A DNA stretch of 5,130 nt from Verrucomicrobiota bacterium (GTDB lineage Bacteria; Verrucomicrobiota; Verrucomicrobiia; Methylacidiphilales; Verrucolacustridaceae), in contig RHAF01000086.1 of assembly GCA_010028775.1 (NCBI GenBank), positions 1 to 5,130 of the forward strand, written 5' to 3'. Each line of letters starts with the position of its first letter. Position 1 is the stretch's first letter. The notes beneath the pieces were generated by a model that saw only the letters and a list, made by a program, of their open reading frames with translations, ran no database searches and was not told the origin of the DNA. Positions 4,832-5,130 of this stretch are shown here, piece after piece. Position numbers and translations under genes: made by a program.

Positions 4832-5130
4832 TCCGTGGGAAACGGATCCGACGTTTCCCCGATGTTCCTCTCCAGCCCCTCGTCCTTCGCGAGATGCAGG
4901 TCCGTTGCGGGAAGTGGCGCATCACCGGGTTGAGGGTCAACCGGCATCTGCAACCTTTCGACCAAATGACACCCCATGTGCACGGCCACGGGCAGCTGCT
5001 CCTCTACCTGCGGGGCAAGGGGATTCAAAAAATTGGATCCAAGAGTTATCCCGTGACGGCCGGTCATGTGTTTTTTGTCCCAGCAGGAGTGACCCATGGT
5101 TTTGAGGAGACCGGCCCGAGGAGGGCGATC
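4816..5130 (+). CDS. Cupin sensor-domain protein, probable AraC-type regulator (N-terminal part, cut by window edge)
   Basis: Reading from the ATG at 4816 gives 105 open codons to the window end. The basic start MPRKTVRGKRIRR leads into a cupin barrel: HVHGHGQLLLYLRGKG (54-69) supplies His54, His56, His58 and Gln60, and AGHVFFVPAGVTHGF (82-96) matches motif 2 with Pro89, Gly91 and His94. Such barrels form the effector-binding half of many AraC-family activators, whose helix-turn-helix domain would lie beyond the edge. Divergent transcription from the catabolic operon across an 82-bp gap fits a local regulator sensing a pathway sugar acid. The frame is open back to 4747 with no other ATG, and no Shine-Dalgarno precedes 4816. 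A standalone cupin enzyme remains possible, because the DNA-binding domain is not visible. The predicted ligand set (two or three His plus Gln) recalls KdgF-type cupins. Confidence 0.68.
   Translation, partial: MPRKTVRGKRIRRFPDVPLQPLVLREMQVRCGKWRITGLRVNRHLQPFDQMTPHVHGHGQLLLYLRGKGIQKIGSKSYPVTAGHVFFVPAGVTHGFEETGPRRAI
4837..4859. repeat. Perfect 8-bp inverted repeat inside the start of the regulator gene
   Basis: GGGAAACG at 4837-4844 is exactly complementary to CGTTTCCC at 4852-4859, around a 7-nt loop (GATCCGA). It covers codons 8-15 of the divergent regulator. As DNA it could be an operator for a dimeric protein; as RNA it would form a stem-loop 21 nt after the start codon. A shorter overlapping palindrome, CGGATCCG, lies at 4843-4850. 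There is no T-run after it, so it is not a terminator. Confidence 0.5.

Noticed and set aside
4738..5105. Open frames on both strands over the regulator start (minus 4738-5097, plus 4767-5105)
   Set aside because: The plus-strand frame beginning at 4816 contains both cupin motifs with correct spacing; the other frames show no motif.

Overview
This window is a compact bacterial catabolic operon from a moderately GC-rich genome. Six genes are packed head to tail on the minus strand, and one truncated gene diverges on the plus strand at the right end. No RNA gene, IS element, CRISPR array or factor-independent terminator was seen. From memory of similar proteins, the Gfo/Idh/MocA protein (N-terminal NGVTGRMG motif) and the cupin-type regulator resemble genes of Verrucomicrobiota/Planctomycetota-like polysaccharide degraders. 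This taxonomic guess is an inference of low to moderate confidence; the sequence itself carries no taxonomic marker.

In transcription order (right to left) the operon encodes: an SDR oxidoreductase (4733-3945); a GH88-type unsaturated glucuronyl hydrolase (3932-2547); a small cupin (2550-2107); a Gfo/Idh/MocA oxidoreductase (2078-930); KDPG aldolase Eda (919-272); and the N-terminal part of a PfkB-family sugar kinase, probably 2-keto-3-deoxygluconate kinase (275 to the left edge). The junctions are 12 nt, a 4-nt ATGA overlap, 28 nt, 10 nt and another ATGA overlap, so a single transcript is very likely.

Together the genes make up most of a route for unsaturated uronates. GH88 would remove the 4,5-unsaturated uronic acid that polysaccharide lyases leave on oligosaccharides. 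The cupin could help ring-open or ketonise it. The SDR (or the Gfo/Idh/MocA enzyme) would reduce the keto-uronate to 2-keto-3-deoxygluconate (KDG). The kinase makes KDPG, and Eda splits KDPG to pyruvate and glyceraldehyde-3-phosphate. No lyase, transporter or recognisable KduI isomerase is in the window. The specific roles of the SDR, cupin and Gfo/Idh/MocA proteins are therefore inferred from context.

The 82-bp gap 4734-4815 separates the operon from a divergent gene whose visible 105 codons form a cupin sensor-like domain, most likely the N-terminus of an AraC-type regulator of the operon. This gap and its flanks hold helically phased A-tracts, short direct repeats and, just inside the regulator gene, a perfect 8-bp inverted repeat. 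These are candidate regulatory structures.
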